Shown here: piece after piece, positions 8,709 through 17,726 of the stretch
Layout of the letters: the number at the start of each line of letters is the position of its first letter
Numbering within the stretch: position 1 is the stretch's first letter
Assembly (NCBI GenBank): GCA_949283785.1
Contig: CASDTR010000001.1
Location: forward strand, 1 to 64,000
Direction of reading: 5' to 3'
Source: an uncultured Oscillospiraceae bacterium
GTDB lineage: Bacteria; Bacillota; Clostridia; Oscillospirales; Acutalibacteraceae
Length of the DNA stretch: 64,000 bases
The notes under the pieces: model-generated
Told to the model about the DNA's origin: nothing
Databases searched by the model: none
The model's input: the letters and a program-made list of their open reading frames with translations, nothing else
Translations under genes and position numbers: made by a program

Positions 8709-9581
8709 TCATCTTGCGCATGCGGCCCTCAGACGGGCGCACATTACCGTAAGCAGTAAATTATAGTTAACACTGCGCGCCATTGCCGATTCAAGGCCGT
8801 AAAGAACGTCGATTATCTTAAGAACAGACGGCATCGTAAGAGACGCCGCCGCTCTCTCGGCCTTCTCGGGCATACTGCTTAAAGAAGGCCTCCCGCCTCC
8901 CTTTATAAAAGCGGCGTCCCGGAAAACCTTGATAAGCTCGGAAATAACGTCGCGCAGCAAATCTTTATCCTTTTCAAAAATACCCGCCTGCCTTACGAGA
9001 GAGTATTCGTCGCAAGCGGCTATTGCCGATACCATATCCCCTGCCGCCTTTGCCGTTTCCTCGGACAGAACAGCCCCTTGGAAAGCTGAGCCCAGTGAGA
9101 ACACAGTACAGCGTGAAAGTATGGTTTCGAGCATATTTGTCTTAGAATTACAGACAAGTATAAATCTTACATATTCCGGCGGCTCCTCAAGTATTTTCAG
9201 AACCGCATTCTGGGCGCTGTCGGACATAGCCTGAGTCCTCAGAAAAATAAAGACCTTGGCATCAGCCTCGTTTGGCAGGATATATGCGCTCCTTATGGCC
9301 TCCCTCACCCAGTCCACTTTAAAGGAACGGGGAGAATTGCCTCCCGCATATTCGGCAATATCGGGATGCGAACCCGCCTGCGCCTTTTTGCAGCCCCCGC
9401 ATTCTCCGCAAGGGGCCTCTTCTCTGTTTTCACAAACCAGCATTTTTGCAGCAAAGCGGGCCGCCGCAGCGCCCGCTTCTTCGTCTGCACATTCAATAAG
9501 TATCGCGTGGGGAAAACGGTTCGCCTTTAAAAGGGCCGACAGCTTTCGGCAAACCTGAGATGTATAATCAAGCTCCGACAT
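8709..9581 (-). CDS. holB: DNA polymerase III delta-prime subunit
   Basis: Clamp-loader subunit. It has an AAA+ fold with a degenerate P-loop, as expected for delta-prime, and a four-cysteine zinc module (CENREEAPCGECGGC). The conserved PSHPDIAEY-like and sensor segments follow (VFIFLRTQAMSDSAQNAVLKILEEPP, the SRC motif in ILSRCTVF). 290 residues. It starts five bases after the darA stop with no clear own ribosome site, so it is probably translated by coupling. Sits between darA and ricT, as in Bacillus. Confidence 0.93.
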   Translation of the reverse strand: MSELDYTSQVCRKLSALLKANRFPHAILIECADEEAGAAAARFAAKMLVCENREEAPCGECGGCKKAQAGSHPDIAEYAGGNSPRSFKVDWVREAIRSAYILPNEADAKVFIFLRTQAMSDSAQNAVLKILEEPPEYVRFILVCNSKTNMLETILSRCTVFSLGSAFQGAVLSEETAKAAGDMVSAIAACDEYSLVRQAGIFEKDKDLLRDVISELIKVFRDAAFIKGGGRPSLSSMPEKAERAAASLTMPSVLKIIDVLYGLESAMARSVNYNLLLTVMCARLRAACAR

Positions 9582-9586
9582 CGCTT

Positions 9587-9913
9587 TTAAAGCTTGTAGA
9601 ACTTATCTACATCGAGCACAAAAACGGTAGCTCCGCCTACGGTTATCTCCATAGGTGAAGATACATACAGCTCATTTCCGCCGTAAACGGGATTAGGCTG
9701 CACAACCTGCTTGCGCTTGCTGCTGCACTTTCCTATAATCTCAATAAGCTCATCAACCTTTTCTTCCTCTACACCGGTCATAAGCGTAATATTTCCGCTT
9801 CTGAGAAATCCGCCGGAGGTTGAAAGCTTTGTTACATAAAATCCCGCCTTTGTCAAACGGCTGAGAAGAATGTGACCGTCGTCACTGTTTACAATGGAAA
9901 TAACAAGTTTCAT
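9587..9913 (-). CDS. darA: Cyclic-di-AMP receptor DarA/PstA
   Basis: PII-like trimeric receptor of c-di-AMP. The 108 residues match the DUF970 family throughout: MKLVISIVNSDDG, LTKAGFYVTKLSTSGGFLRSGNITLMTGVEEEKVDELI, and a C-terminal GGATVFVLDVDKFYKL. The TSGGFLRSGN loop holds residues that contact the dinucleotide in characterised homologues. A GGGGG stretch eight bases upstream serves as ribosome site. First gene of the darA-holB-ricT unit. Confidence 0.94.
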   Translation of the reverse strand: MKLVISIVNSDDGHILLSRLTKAGFYVTKLSTSGGFLRSGNITLMTGVEEEKVDELIEIIGKCSSKRKQVVQPNPVYGGNELYVSSPMEITVGGATVFVLDVDKFYKL

Positions 9914-9974
9914 AAGAAAGCCCCCAATCCTTTTACTTAGTTCTATTATAGTGGAAACATTTTAATTTTACAAC

Positions 9975-10817
9975 TTATTTATGATTATTTTTACCCGAAA
10001 TAATTTCCAGATTTCTGTCTATTATCGCCTGTCCGCGCCAGCCGAAAGCACGTTTTTTTATGGAAGTTTCACCTTTCAGAGTGAAAACACAGTTTTCGGT
10101 AAACTCCCTGAGCGGCTCCGCCTTCGCCCCCGCGTTCATGGGACATACCTCCTGGCAGATATCGCAGCCCCATATGCATCCGCTTGCTCTAATCGCCTTT
10201 TCCTCTTCCGGAGTAGGCTCTCCCTTTCGCTGTGTCACGGCGGAGAGGCATCTTTCCCTGTCTATCCCGCCGTTTTCCGAAATTGCTCCCGCAGGACAGC
10301 TCTCAACGCACTTATTGCAGCCGATACAGCTCTCAATATTGCCTGTAAAGTTTATACCCCTTACAGACAGATCGGTTACGATCTCACCGATAAAAACCCA
10401 CGAACCGTAGGTTTTATTTATAAGAAGGGAGTTTTTTCCGACGGCTCCGAGGCCGCTAAAGGCGCAGGCCTTTACTTCAGGTACGGGGGAGTTATCGGCA
10501 AAAGCTGCAAACTCACAGCCGCTGAAGTCCTCCTTAAGCCTCTCTGCCATACGAGAGAGCAGCTTTCCGAGAACCAAATGGTAGTCCTCGGGAACGGCAT
10601 AGCGGGAAATGTTTCGCTCCTCCCCGTAGGAACCCAGCAGATATTGAAACAGAACGCATATGACAGTTTCCCCCTTTTCAGGCAGAAGCTCTTTTTTGCG
10701 GCAGTCAAGAAGGCTGTCCGATACGGCGGAAAAGGGACACAGCCCCCATTGAGTACATCCGCAGCTTTCCGCCAGCGGACCGAATATCCCTTTAAATTCG
10801 TCAAAGCTTATCGTCAT
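9975..10817 (-). CDS. QueG-like epoxyqueuosine reductase family protein
   Basis: Cobalamin-dependent iron-sulfur reductase family that makes queuosine from epoxyqueuosine in tRNA. Two ferredoxin-type clusters are seen, CIGCNKCVESCP and GCDICQEVCP, with the family's linking segment and the GLGAVGKNSLLINKTYGSWVFIGEI block that binds substrate/cobalamin. At 280 residues it lacks the C-terminal HEAT-repeat extension of longer QueG proteins, so true QueG activity is likely but not proven. A GTG at 10826 is possible. The ATG at 10817 with AGGTGA six bases upstream is preferred. Confidence 0.8.
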   Translation of the reverse strand: MTISFDEFKGIFGPLAESCGCTQWGLCPFSAVSDSLLDCRKKELLPEKGETVICVLFQYLLGSYGEERNISRYAVPEDYHLVLGKLLSRMAERLKEDFSGCEFAAFADNSPVPEVKACAFSGLGAVGKNSLLINKTYGSWVFIGEIVTDLSVRGINFTGNIESCIGCNKCVESCPAGAISENGGIDRERCLSAVTQRKGEPTPEEEKAIRASGCIWGCDICQEVCPMNAGAKAEPLREFTENCVFTLKGETSIKKRAFGWRGQAIIDRNLEIISGKNNHK

Positions 10818-10856
10818 ACCCTTCACCTTTCCCTTATACGGAAAAAAGCATTAAAC

Positions 10857-10882
10857 AAAAAGGCGGCCTGGTTACGGCCGCC
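10857..10882 (-). terminator. Terminator of citrate synthase-membrane protein unit
   Basis: Minus strand AGGCGGCCG/CGGCCGCCT hairpin followed by TTTTTG, 11 bases past the membrane protein stop. Confidence 0.85.
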
Positions 10883-10892
10883 TGTAAAATTC

Positions 10893-11807
10893 TCACTTTA
10901 TTTCCTCAACCTGCGACGTGTTAGACGTTCCCTGAGATTTAATATTTGCAAAAAGATAATATATGACAAAAACTCCTATAAGAAAATCAGCCAGTGAAAA
11001 AGTGAAATCCTTTGCAACCCGCTCGGACTGTCCTATGACAATCAAAACCAGCCGCGGCACTGACAGCATCAGCGAAAGCAGACTTCCGATAAATCCGAAT
11101 GCATAAAGCTTTCTGTGAGAGGTCTCTGTGTTAACCTTCGAACTTATCCTCGCAAAAGACATAAAGAAAAACATCAGCGCAGCAAGCATGAACATTTCAA
11201 GGAACAAATCGGAAATGTTGCGGTAATTTATTTTCCACATAAAGTCAGCTATAAGCCTCACTATCACCCAAGCAAGGGGGCCCAGAGCAAGGAGCTTAAA
11301 CTGAGAAACGTCGTAAATTATACCGCAGTAGTTAAAGCCAAGTATAGCAAAATAAATGCATGAGATTGCGGCAAAAAGTATTCTTGCAAAAACCGGCAGC
11401 GTGTCGCTGCCGAAAAGCGACGCAGAATCCTGTGACATGGCATATCCCGTTACGTCCGTAGAGGTGAGCTTCGCGAAAATCTCGCTTGTCTGTATACCCG
11501 CGTCAATAATAAGCGAGACGGCTATGAGAAACGACAGCACCGCAAAACCTTTGCTGTCCTGCACAGCTCCTCCGAAAGGCATCTTTTTCGGAAAAAAAGA
11601 TAAAAACATAAACGCAGCTCCTGCCAGAACCAACAGCGCATATAACAGAATAACTGTAAAGTTCCTCTCCGCATAAAAGCCGGTTTTAGGATCTATGAGA
11701 AAAATAAGCTGGTAAGCTCTCAGCGGCAGCGCCGCAAGCAGCGCAGCGGCAAAAATACCGAAAAGCGCTTTTGTTCCCTTCTCGGGACTGATGATATTTC
11801 TGTTCAT
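10893..11807 (-). CDS. Polytopic membrane protein, unknown function
   Basis: 304 residues with about eight hydrophobic segments, for example FGIFAAALLAALPL, FTVILLYALLVLAGAAFMFLSF, GFAVLSFLIAVSLII, ILFAAISCIYFAILGF, LFLEMFMLAALMFFFMSF and FLIGVFVIYYLFA. I do not recognise a family. The in-frame TTG at 11819 precedes the GGAGG site, so the ATG at 11807 is the start. It lies 28 bases after citrate synthase on the same strand and is probably cotranscribed. The short polar C-terminal tail ends in KSQGTSNTSQVEEIK. Confidence 0.75.
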   Translation of the reverse strand: MNRNIISPEKGTKALFGIFAAALLAALPLRAYQLIFLIDPKTGFYAERNFTVILLYALLVLAGAAFMFLSFFPKKMPFGGAVQDSKGFAVLSFLIAVSLIIDAGIQTSEIFAKLTSTDVTGYAMSQDSASLFGSDTLPVFARILFAAISCIYFAILGFNYCGIIYDVSQFKLLALGPLAWVIVRLIADFMWKINYRNISDLFLEMFMLAALMFFFMSFARISSKVNTETSHRKLYAFGFIGSLLSLMLSVPRLVLIVIGQSERVAKDFTFSLADFLIGVFVIYYLFANIKSQGTSNTSQVEEIK

Positions 11808-11835
11808 AAAAACCTCCAAAATAGGAAATTACAAC

Positions 11836-13254
11836 TCAATCCCTCTGCTCGGTGGGCACATATTCCTTGTCGCCCTTGCAGGTCTCACAGGTTCTCTGTG
11901 CCAAGGGGATATATTCGCCCGGAAGGCAGACGCTTTTATAGGCGGGACGTATTATCCTTCTGCCCGAAGTGAGCTCCTCAAGGCGGTGGGCCGACCAGCC
12001 CGCAACCCTCGCTACGGTAAACATGGGCGTAAACAGATCATCGGGTATACCGAGCATTTTATATACAAGGCCCGAATAGAGATCCACGTTGGCACACATT
12101 TTCTTTTTCGTTCCCTTGATTTTCTCAAAAACCTCGGGAGTAAGCTTTTCGATAAGGGAAAGGGCGATGAACTCCTCCTCGAAGGGGGTGCCCACGGAAA
12201 ACTTTCCCGCACGCTCCTTGAGGATTTTTGCTCTCGGGTCAGACAGGGTATATACCGCATGGCCCATACCGTAGACGAGACCTGAGCCGTCCCCTGTTTC
12301 CTTTCGTATCACTCGCTCTATGAAAGCCGCAATTTCATCCTCGTTTGTAAGGTCCTTTACCTCGTCCTTCATGCAGGCTACCATCTGCGCAACCTTCTTG
12401 TTGGCTCCGCCGTGCTTCGGTCCCTTCAGGGAGCCTATGCCCGCAGCTATGGCCGAATAGGTATCGGTTCCGCTGGAGGTAAGCACCCTTGTGGAAAAGG
12501 TGGAGTTATTTCCGCCTCCGTGCTCCATATGGGCTATAAGGCAGGTGTCAAGGAGCATGGCCTCCTCGTGGGTGAACTTCCTGTCGGCTCTTAAAGAGTT
12601 GAGGATGAATTCAGCCGTCGAATGCTCTTTATTTATGGGATGAAGATACATGCTCTTGTGAAGATAGTGGCGCCTTTTGACCTGATAGGCATAGGTCATG
12701 ATAGTAGGTATCTGAGCTATGAGCTGTATGCACTGGCGCAGTACGTTTTCAAGGCTCGTATCATCGGGGTTTTCGTCATAGGAGTAAAGGGCCATGACGC
12801 TTCTTGCAAGCTTGTTCATTATATCGGGAGACGGGGCCTTCATTATCATGTCCTCATTGAAGTCGTCGGGCAGCTCCCTGCACTTTGAGAGGATTTCCCT
12901 GAACTTGTCAAGCTGCTCCGCTGTGGGAAGGCTTCCGAAAATCAGCAGCCACGCCGCCTCCTCATAGCCGAAGCGGTCCTCCCTGACGCAGTTTTCGATA
13001 ATGTCGTTTATATCTATTCCGCGGTATACAAGGCGTCCCTCCTTGGGTATCCTTTCACCGTCGCTTATGTAATATCCCTCAACGCTGCATATTTTCGTAA
13101 GGCCGGCCATGACTCCCGTTCCGTCGGAATTTCTGAGTCCTCTCTTAACGTGATAACGGCTGAAATCCTCCTGATTTATATGGTCATTTTTTCCGACCTG
13201 CTCGCATAAATTTTTTAATGATTCATTGGATATGGGGGAAACATATAATCCCAT
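11836..13254 (-). CDS. gltA: Citrate synthase
   Basis: Condenses oxaloacetate and acetyl-CoA to citrate. The catalytic triad blocks are visible: His in IAHMEHGGGNNSTF, His in GMGHAVYTLSDPRA, and Asp in ANVDLYSGLVY. 472 residues, longer than the usual 370-430, because of an N-terminal extension of about 60 residues before GLTKICSVEGYY and a short Cys-containing tail. This form is common in Clostridia. It has its own SigA promoter. With malic enzyme elsewhere in the window it suggests a partial, biosynthetic TCA branch toward glutamate. Confidence 0.95.
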   Translation of the reverse strand: MGLYVSPISNESLKNLCEQVGKNDHINQEDFSRYHVKRGLRNSDGTGVMAGLTKICSVEGYYISDGERIPKEGRLVYRGIDINDIIENCVREDRFGYEEAAWLLIFGSLPTAEQLDKFREILSKCRELPDDFNEDMIMKAPSPDIMNKLARSVMALYSYDENPDDTSLENVLRQCIQLIAQIPTIMTYAYQVKRRHYLHKSMYLHPINKEHSTAEFILNSLRADRKFTHEEAMLLDTCLIAHMEHGGGNNSTFSTRVLTSSGTDTYSAIAAGIGSLKGPKHGGANKKVAQMVACMKDEVKDLTNEDEIAAFIERVIRKETGDGSGLVYGMGHAVYTLSDPRAKILKERAGKFSVGTPFEEEFIALSLIEKLTPEVFEKIKGTKKKMCANVDLYSGLVYKMLGIPDDLFTPMFTVARVAGWSAHRLEELTSGRRIIRPAYKSVCLPGEYIPLAQRTCETCKGDKEYVPTEQRD

Positions 13255-13286
13255 TGCGGCACTTCCTTAAAAATTGTTTATCATTA

Positions 13287-13315
13287 ATTTTACAACACAG
13301 TAAATGTAAAGTCAA
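13287..13315 (-). promoter_or_regulatory. SigA-type promoter of citrate synthase
   Basis: TTGACT (13310-13315), 17 bases, TAAAAT (13287-13292) on the minus strand. Confidence 0.8.
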
Positions 13316-13385
13316 GAACGCCGTATACATATTGTATATATGATATGCATGGGGCAACACGAAAAAAACAAGGGACTGATATTTT

Positions 13386-14360
13386 ATGAAACGAAGCTTT
13401 CTCCTTGCGCTGATACTTCTGTTTTTTATGGTGACGCTGCCTTTGTCCGTCTTTATAATCCCGGACTCCGAAGGCGACCTTTCCCCCAGCGGCGACTTTT
13501 CCGCGGGTACGTCCAAAATAAAAGTCTTTCTGACAGGCGAGGACAAGGTCATCACCGTATCCATGACGGAATATTTAATCGGCGCCCTGGCAAGCGAAAT
13601 GCCCGTTCTCTATCACTCGGAGGCTCTGAACGCCCAGGCTGCCGTATGCCGCACCTACGCCGAAAAAATGATAGAGCAGCAAAGTGAAAATCCCTCCCAG
13701 GAGCTTAAGGGAGCCCATATATCCGACGACAGCTCAGTACATCAGGGGTATATGACGCAGCAGGAGCGGAAGGAAAAATTCGGGGAGCAATACGAAATCT
13801 ATGAAGAAAAGCTCTCCGAAGCGGTAAAGGAGGGTGGCTCCTATGTGATTACATATGACGGGGAGCTCATAACCGCCGCCTTTCACGCAATTTCCTCGGG
13901 ACAGACCGAGAGCAGCCTCAACCTCTGGGGCAGCGACCTGCCGTATTTGCAGCCGGTGCAGAGCGCGGGAGACAAGCTCTCCCCCGACTACGCAAGCACC
14001 GTGACCCTTACGGATGCACAGTTCAGGGAAAAGGCGGCATCGCTAAAGGGCGCCGTACTTTCGGATGACTCGGAAGAATGGATAGGAAAAGCCGAAACCT
14101 CCGATTCGGGCACGGTGCTTTCAATAACAGTGGGGGGAAAGGAATTCACGGGCCTTGAAATAAGGGAAGCCATGGGTCTCAGAAGCCCCTGCTTTACGGT
14201 AAAGCACGAAGACGGCTCCTTCGTTTTTTCCGTCGTCGGCTACGGCCACGGCGCAGGCATGAGCCAGTACGGAGCCGACTACATGGCGAGGCAGGGCTCC
14301 TCATGGCAGGAGATAATAAAGTATTATTATAAGGACGTTGAAATCCAAAAATCAAAGTGA
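13386..14360 (+). CDS. spoIID: SpoIID/LytB-family lytic transglycosylase
   Basis: Peptidoglycan hydrolase needed for engulfment during sporulation. It has a single N-terminal membrane anchor (FLLALILLFFMVTLPLSVFII), then the SpoIID domain. The catalytic-Glu block MTEYLIGALASEMP and the conserved end GYGHGAGMSQYGADYMARQG are present. 324 residues, as expected for SpoIID proper rather than the longer LytB amidase enhancer. The start is the first ATG, preceded by AAGGGA. Divergent from citrate synthase. The SpoIIP/SpoIIM partners are not in the window. Confidence 0.93.
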   Translation: MKRSFLLALILLFFMVTLPLSVFIIPDSEGDLSPSGDFSAGTSKIKVFLTGEDKVITVSMTEYLIGALASEMPVLYHSEALNAQAAVCRTYAEKMIEQQSENPSQELKGAHISDDSSVHQGYMTQQERKEKFGEQYEIYEEKLSEAVKEGGSYVITYDGELITAAFHAISSGQTESSLNLWGSDLPYLQPVQSAGDKLSPDYASTVTLTDAQFREKAASLKGAVLSDDSEEWIGKAETSDSGTVLSITVGGKEFTGLEIREAMGLRSPCFTVKHEDGSFVFSVVGYGHGAGMSQYGADYMARQGSSWQEIIKYYYKDVEIQKSK

Positions 14361-14537
14361 GAACTGACTGCGCCGAATATATTCGAAAACGCTTCCTGCC
14401 CTTCTCACGGCGGACTGTCTCCTGATTATCCGATAAACCAAAATTCTCTCAAAATTCCCATTCAGAACAATCCTTTCCCGAGAAAATCAAATATGAATAA
14501 ATTTTGAATTTTTCTTTTTCAAAACCTCCGAAAGCCC

Positions 14538-14566
14538 TTGACCTAAATATATCGGCATGGTAAACT
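14538..14566 (+). promoter_or_regulatory. SigA-type promoter of SLH hydrolase gene
   Basis: TTGACC (14538-14543), 17 bases, TAAACT (14561-14566), 35 bases before the start codon. The remaining bases 14361-14537 hold no clear feature. Confidence 0.75.
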
Positions 14567-14601
14567 GTTAAGGAACTTAAATGTTTGGAGGTTACCGGGG
14601 T

Positions 14602-16086
14602 ATGAAAAAAACAGCAAAAAAAATCATATCGGTTGCACTTGTACTTGCTGTGCTTGCCGGAATATGCCTTTGCTCCGTAAGCGCGGCTCCCGACAAAACC
14701 TACCGTGATTACGACAAGCTCGTCCTTCTGGGCGACAGCGTAGCGGCAGGTTATGACGAACAGGAATGGGTCAACACGGAATTTGTAAGAGTTGACCACT
14801 CCTACGCGGCAATCGTTGCCGACACTCTCGGTGCAGAGCTTGTTCCCCTTGCATGCCAGGGCTTCAGAACAATCGAAATGCGCTATATGTTTGAGGACGA
14901 TTTCGTTCCCGACGAATATCTCTTCCATGACACCTATGACGTTGAAGCTACGGAAGCCTTAAAGCCCGAGTTCCGCAGGCAGGTGGCCGACGCCGACCTT
15001 ATAACACTGGGTCTCGGCGGCAACGACGTGGGAACATATCTCGCATGGGTAGTTGTGGACGCCATGGCGCAGGACGGAGCACTCGCTCCCTTTATCAGCG
15101 CCGCCCGTGAGATGCTTGAGAAGATCGGTTTTGAGGACGACGGACTTACATCTCTTATCGACCTTGCGGAGACTATGGATTCTCTCCCCGCTCTTTTAAA
15201 GGCTCTCCCCGAAGCGATTTCCTTCGGAATAAGCAATTACCTTAAAAACTGGACCATCGTCATCGATGATATCTACGCTCTGAATCCCGACGTAACTCTC
15301 GTTGTATGCGGCCTTTTCGACACAGGCTACACCAGTGAGGACCAGCTTAACGATCCCGAGATACAGAACGAGACGGGCCACAAGATCTCTCAGGCTATCG
15401 TTGACGCCATCAACGCGCCCATGAAACTCAACGCCGACAAATACGGCTACATCTTTGTTGAGATGACAAACGTCATCTGCTACGGCTCACATCCCACCCA
15501 TGAGGGCTACAGGCACATGGCCGAGCTCATTCTCGAGGCTCTTCCCGAGGCGGAGTTCAAATACAACGACGTTTTTGCAAACGATTGGTATTATAACTCC
15601 GTCAAGTTTGTATCCGACAACGGAATAATGAGCGGAATCAGCGAAAACACCTTCGCTCCCAACTCGGCAACCACCCGCGCACAGTTTATCGACGCTCTCT
15701 ATAAAATGGCAGGCTCTCCCGACGTGAGCGGACTCAAGGAGCCCTTCCTGGATGTCAGCAGCGACTTCTGGGCATACGACGCGGTAGTGTGGGCATATAA
15801 CAGCGGCATTATAAAGGGACTTTTCAATCTCTTCTTCATGCCCGACTGCACAATTTCACGCGCTCACCTTGTCACAATGCTCTATCGCTTTGCAGGCTCC
15901 CCCGCCGTTTCGGGCAGCCTTAAATTCTATGACAAGCTTCTCATCCCCTCATACGCCAAAAACGCCGTTATCTGGGCGGTGAACAGCGGAATCGTAGAGG
16001 GCTATTCAAGCGGCATGTTCCGTCCCCTTAAAAACATCTCAAGAGCGGAAACAGCCGAGATCATCGCCAATTACGCGGCGGGCTGA
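14602..16086 (+). CDS. Secreted SGNH/GDSL hydrolase with SLH domains
   Basis: Extracellular esterase-like enzyme carried on the cell wall. Order of parts in 494 residues: signal peptide ending near SAAPD; SGNH domain with block I LLGDSVAAGY (Ser nucleophile), block III LGLGGNDVGTY and block V SHPTHEGYRHMA (catalytic His); then three SLH repeats (YNDVFANDWYYNSVKFVSDNGIMSG, FLDVSSDFWAYDAVVWAYNSGIIKG, YAKNAVIWAVNSGIVEGY). SLH repeats bind pyruvylated secondary wall polymer. Substrate of the hydrolase is not evident. The start at 14602 is chosen because GGAGG lies 11 bases upstream. The ATG at 14581 would put the ribosome site inside the gene. Confidence 0.9.
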   Translation: MKKTAKKIISVALVLAVLAGICLCSVSAAPDKTYRDYDKLVLLGDSVAAGYDEQEWVNTEFVRVDHSYAAIVADTLGAELVPLACQGFRTIEMRYMFEDDFVPDEYLFHDTYDVEATEALKPEFRRQVADADLITLGLGGNDVGTYLAWVVVDAMAQDGALAPFISAAREMLEKIGFEDDGLTSLIDLAETMDSLPALLKALPEAISFGISNYLKNWTIVIDDIYALNPDVTLVVCGLFDTGYTSEDQLNDPEIQNETGHKISQAIVDAINAPMKLNADKYGYIFVEMTNVICYGSHPTHEGYRHMAELILEALPEAEFKYNDVFANDWYYNSVKFVSDNGIMSGISENTFAPNSATTRAQFIDALYKMAGSPDVSGLKEPFLDVSSDFWAYDAVVWAYNSGIIKGLFNLFFMPDCTISRAHLVTMLYRFAGSPAVSGSLKFYDKLLIPSYAKNAVIWAVNSGIVEGYSSGMFRPLKNISRAETAEIIANYAAG

Positions 16087-16118
16087 AACGTGAGTTTTTG
16101 ACTTTGCAAATTACCGAT

Positions 16119-16145
16119 GCCCCTGACGCATTAAGCGTCAGGGGC
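16119..16145 (+). terminator. Left copy of duplicated terminator hairpin (R2 site)
   Basis: GCCCCTGACGC-ATTAA-GCGTCAGGGGC, 27 bases, identical to 16356-16382. The two copies flank repeat R2. Confidence 0.85.
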
Positions 16146-16355
16146 GCTCAGCTTGTCGATAAAGTTATTTTATGCTTAGACAGTTTCGGAGCTGCTGTTT
16201 TGCACGATCGAGAAAAAACAAATATGTCGCAGAAAACAGCGCAGTATCGAGCTTTTTTGATACAATCCCTCTGTCAAAACTGCGTTTTGACATCTCCCTT
16301 TACACAAGGGAGACATGAGTGGGTGCGGGATTTAAGTTTTTTCACCGTTTCAAAC
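16146..16355 (+). repeat. Interspersed repeat copy R2
   Basis: Short-type copy. It begins TCAGCTTGTCGATAAAGTTA and carries the GTCAAAAC/GTTTTGAC and CTCCCTTT/AAGGGAG hairpins. Its right end TTTTTTCACCGTTTC is degenerate compared with TTTTTCGACAGTCTC elsewhere. Located between convergent genes. Confidence 0.85.
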
Positions 16356-16382
16356 GCCCCTGACGCATTAAGCGTCAGGGGC
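16356..16382 (+). terminator. Right copy of duplicated terminator hairpin (R2 site)
   Basis: Same 27-base hairpin as the left copy, followed by GCTGTTTATTTT, a T-rich tract for plus-strand termination. Confidence 0.85.
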
Positions 16383-16436
16383 GCTGTTTATTTTAACCCT
16401 AAGCTTTGAATCCCAAAGTTCCGCCGCGTACCTCTC

Positions 16437-17030
16437 TCAGCGGTTCGGCAACGGAGCTTCTTTCATCATCCTTTTATATCTTTCCCTGCTTTGACGCATC
16501 TGGCGGTCAAATACCTCTTTGCCTCCCGTTATGGCATAGAGGAAAATATACGCGTACATATCCTGCGCAAGTTCTTTCGCCCTGCGGGCCGTATCCTCAT
16601 CGGGCATATGCTTTTTTATGCCCTCTTCCACTCTCAGAAAAACACCCGCAAGCCTCTCTCGGCAGCTGCTGTCAAGCTTCTCGGACTCGGCGGCAAGATT
16701 GCTTAAAAGCTTTACATAAGTTCTTTCCTCTTCAACTGCCTCTATGGCGTCCTCAATAAACGCGTCCAGTCCGCCATCCTCAATGACCGCTCTCCAGCGC
16801 TCAAATACCGAGCTTTCAAGATGCGAAATCAGATAGTCGGCTGCCGCTTCAAAGAGCTCCTTTTTGCCGCCGTAGTAATAGTATATTCCGCTTGTCACCA
16901 GCCCCGCCCTTTTCGCTATAAGCTGCATGGTGGAATCCTTATACCCCTTTTCGGCAAACACATGGACCGCCGCCTCCAATATCAGCTCGTTGGTTTCGTC
17001 GCTTTTCTGAAAATCAGTTTTTCTGTCCAT
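16437..17030 (-). CDS. TetR/AcrR-family regulator
   Basis: 197 residues. The N-terminal HTH is QLIAKRAGLVTSGIYYYYGGKKELFEAAADYL, with the usual preceding helix LILEAAVHVFAEKGYKDSTM. The C-terminal ligand domain is not assignable. Start at ATG 17030, six bases from AAAGGAGC. The longer frame overlaps the upstream ATPase gene. It follows the ABC ATPase by ten bases, so it is the last gene of the transporter operon and may regulate it in response to the transported compound. Confidence 0.88.
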   Translation of the reverse strand: MDRKTDFQKSDETNELILEAAVHVFAEKGYKDSTMQLIAKRAGLVTSGIYYYYGGKKELFEAAADYLISHLESSVFERWRAVIEDGGLDAFIEDAIEAVEEERTYVKLLSNLAAESEKLDSSCRERLAGVFLRVEEGIKKHMPDEDTARRAKELAQDMYAYIFLYAITGGKEVFDRQMRQSRERYKRMMKEAPLPNR

Positions 17031-17040
17031 GTCCGCTCCT

Positions 17041-17724
17041 TTAAACAGTCCCGCTTCTGAAAAATTCAGATATCTCATCCGCATATCGGCGTACATCCTC
17101 TTCGCTTCTCTCATGGGCAGGCACGGAAAACTCGATTTCTCCCGTTTTTTCGAGAGGTATACCCTTAAAGAAAATCACTTTATCAGCCATTCGGGCCGCC
17201 TCCTCGGGAAGATGGGTTATGAGTATTATAAGGCCATCGCCGAAAACTTCCCTTATCCTCTTCATCGCCTTTTCCGTAAGCTCCCCGTCGAGCCCCTTAA
17301 ACGGCTCGTCAAGGATGCAGATATCCCCGCCGTTGGCCGTCGCCCGCGCAAGGGCGGCGCGGCGCTTCATGCCTCCGCTCAGCTCCCTCGGATAGCGATT
17401 CGCCGTATCCTCGGCGTCGTAATACCTGAGCTCGGAAAACGCATCCTTTCGGCCCGCCGCAAGGTTTATATTCTCCCGGCAGGTAAGCCATGGCAGCAGC
17501 CTGTCCTCCTGAAACACTACGGAAATCTTCCTCTCAGCCGTTCCAGAGACAACGCCTCCGTCCCCTTCGATTATGCCGCCTATGAGGGAAGCAAGGGTGG
17601 TTTTTCCGCAGCCCGATTTTCCGAAAAAGCACACTGTCCCCCTTTCGGGCAGAGAGAGGGAAAAATCCTTTATGACTTCCTTTTCGCCGTAGGCTTTGCT
17701 TATATTTTTAAGTTCTATGGTCAA
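17041..17724 (-). CDS. ABC transporter ATPase (SsuB/TauB type)
   Basis: 227-residue nucleotide-binding subunit. Walker A GKSGCGKTTLASL (about 36-48), Q-loop VVFQEDRLLPWLTCRENI, signature LSGGMKRRAALARA, Walker B DICILDEPFKGLD and the H-loop ILITHLPEEA are all intact. The nearest families are nitrate/sulfonate/taurine importers, agreeing with the permease and binding protein. Two bases separate it from the permease stop. Substrate not deducible. Confidence 0.92.
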   Translation of the reverse strand: MTIELKNISKAYGEKEVIKDFSLSLPERGTVCFFGKSGCGKTTLASLIGGIIEGDGGVVSGTAERKISVVFQEDRLLPWLTCRENINLAAGRKDAFSELRYYDAEDTANRYPRELSGGMKRRAALARATANGGDICILDEPFKGLDGELTEKAMKRIREVFGDGLIILITHLPEEAARMADKVIFFKGIPLEKTGEIEFSVPAHERSEEDVRRYADEISEFFRSGTV

Positions 17725-17726
17725 TT

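Noticed and set aside
9981..10997. 338-codon plus-strand frame
   Set aside because: Antisense to the QueG-like gene and running through the terminator hairpin at 10857-10882.
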